From Bacteroidia bacterium (GTDB lineage Bacteria > Bacteroidota > Bacteroidia > Cytophagales > Cyclobacteriaceae): a DNA stretch of 64,000 nt. Made by a program: the position numbers and the translations under genes. Within the stretch, counting starts at the first letter, position 1. Each line of letters begins with the position of its first letter. Of the stretch, positions 63,937 to 64,000 are shown piece after piece. The DNA is taken from the NCBI GenBank assembly GCA_030432655.1, contig JAUILA010000004.1, positions 1 to 64,000 of the forward strand, in the 5' to 3' direction. Under the pieces are notes generated by a model. It was not told the origin of the DNA and ran no database searches. It worked only from the letters and a program-made list of their open reading frames with translations.

Positions 63937-64000
63937 ATGGAAGAAAATAACCCTGCCCCTTCACTTATGAGTCATGCAATGCGTTCCGGACTGATAATCG
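63937..64000 (+). CDS. Start of a membrane protein, probably a second DUF4199, cut by window edge
   Basis: The reading frame begins at the ATG at 63937 (MEENNPAPSLMSHAMRSGLI) and is open to the end of the window, 21 codons. Position 10 bp after a DUF4199 gene and the AMRSGLII opening, like that family's first helix, suggest a second copy, but the piece is too short to be sure. Confidence 0.5.
   Translation, partial: MEENNPAPSLMSHAMRSGLII

Noticed and set aside
1-64000. tRNA, rRNA, CRISPR, insertion sequence or prophage genes
   Set aside because: No cloverleaf-like sequence, repeat array, transposase, integrase or phage structural protein was noticed in any gap or frame; this was read by eye, so a tRNAscan or mobile-element search could still find something small.

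Overview
The window looks like a chromosomal segment of a member of the Bacteroidota, most likely a Cytophagales-type gliding or marine heterotroph; the species cannot be told from sequence alone. The evidence is type IX secretion and gliding families (PorP/SprF, a CHU_C-type C-terminal domain, a T9SS sorting domain), Bacteroidota-restricted families (DUF3667, DUF4199, BatA-domain proteins, CarboxypepD_reg-like proteins, a Haem_bd protein), a fused IcmF mutase, and promoters of the Bacteroidota TAnnTTTG type. GC content is moderate. I saw no insertion sequence, prophage, CRISPR array, rRNA or tRNA. Both ends cut a gene.

Layout. 1-2521: a truncated T9SS-type surface protein divergent from a PorP/SprF protein, then a SUI1/eIF1-like factor. 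2675-7024: three tandem secreted amidohydrolase-fold proteins, only the middle one with an intact metal site, followed by a palindrome-rich repeat patch (7028-7264). 7270-12779: an M48 lipoprotein, then guaA, an LpoA-like periplasmic binding protein and hemL. 12789-18285: DUF3667, an unknown envelope protein, OsmC, apt, a LON-domain protein and ffh. 18350-28414: a molybdenum-cofactor gene set (moeA, moaC, mobA-like, moaE, moaD, moaA, plus a TauE/SafE exporter) interrupted by a four-gene operon of ECF sigma factor, TonB-domain membrane protein, FG-GAP/CHU_C surface protein and a PorP-OmpA fusion. 28467-32157: a YfhO membrane protein and a CAAX-type M48 protease, overlapping tail to tail. 32549-35965: the succinate dehydrogenase operon, closed by a strong bidirectional terminator. 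36048-43707: a coiled-coil lipoprotein, a THUMP RNA methyltransferase, a membrane-anchored patatin and icmF. 43709-49408: a YfiT-like DinB protein, a TMEM175-like channel, an unknown coiled-coil protein, pyrR-pyrB, a CBS-type cysteine/cystathionine synthase and a DUF1328 peptide. 49556-54837: a CxxC protein with a haem-binding protein, pyruvate carboxylase and a PlsC acyltransferase. 54968-59574: envelope proteins (CarboxypepD_reg, PD40-OmpA, T9SS-exported M1 peptidase). 59725-64000: a short SSB, a BatA-domain protein, a dihydroorotase-like protein lacking every metal ligand, and two DUF4199-type proteins, the last cut by the window end.

How it fits together. Much of the window builds or maintains the cell envelope and the T9SS/gliding surface; the rest is core metabolism (GMP, haem, Moco, TCA and anaplerosis, pyrimidines, acyl-CoA rearrangement). 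There is no single dramatic new system. The most interesting items are the sigma/TonB/CHU_C/PorP-OmpA operon as a possible surface-sensing circuit, the families carrying catalytically dead paralogues (amidohydrolases 1 and 3, the dihydroorotase), TAnnTTTG elements placed so close to start codons that the mRNAs should be leaderless, and an attenuator-like pair of alternative hairpins upstream of sdhCAB.
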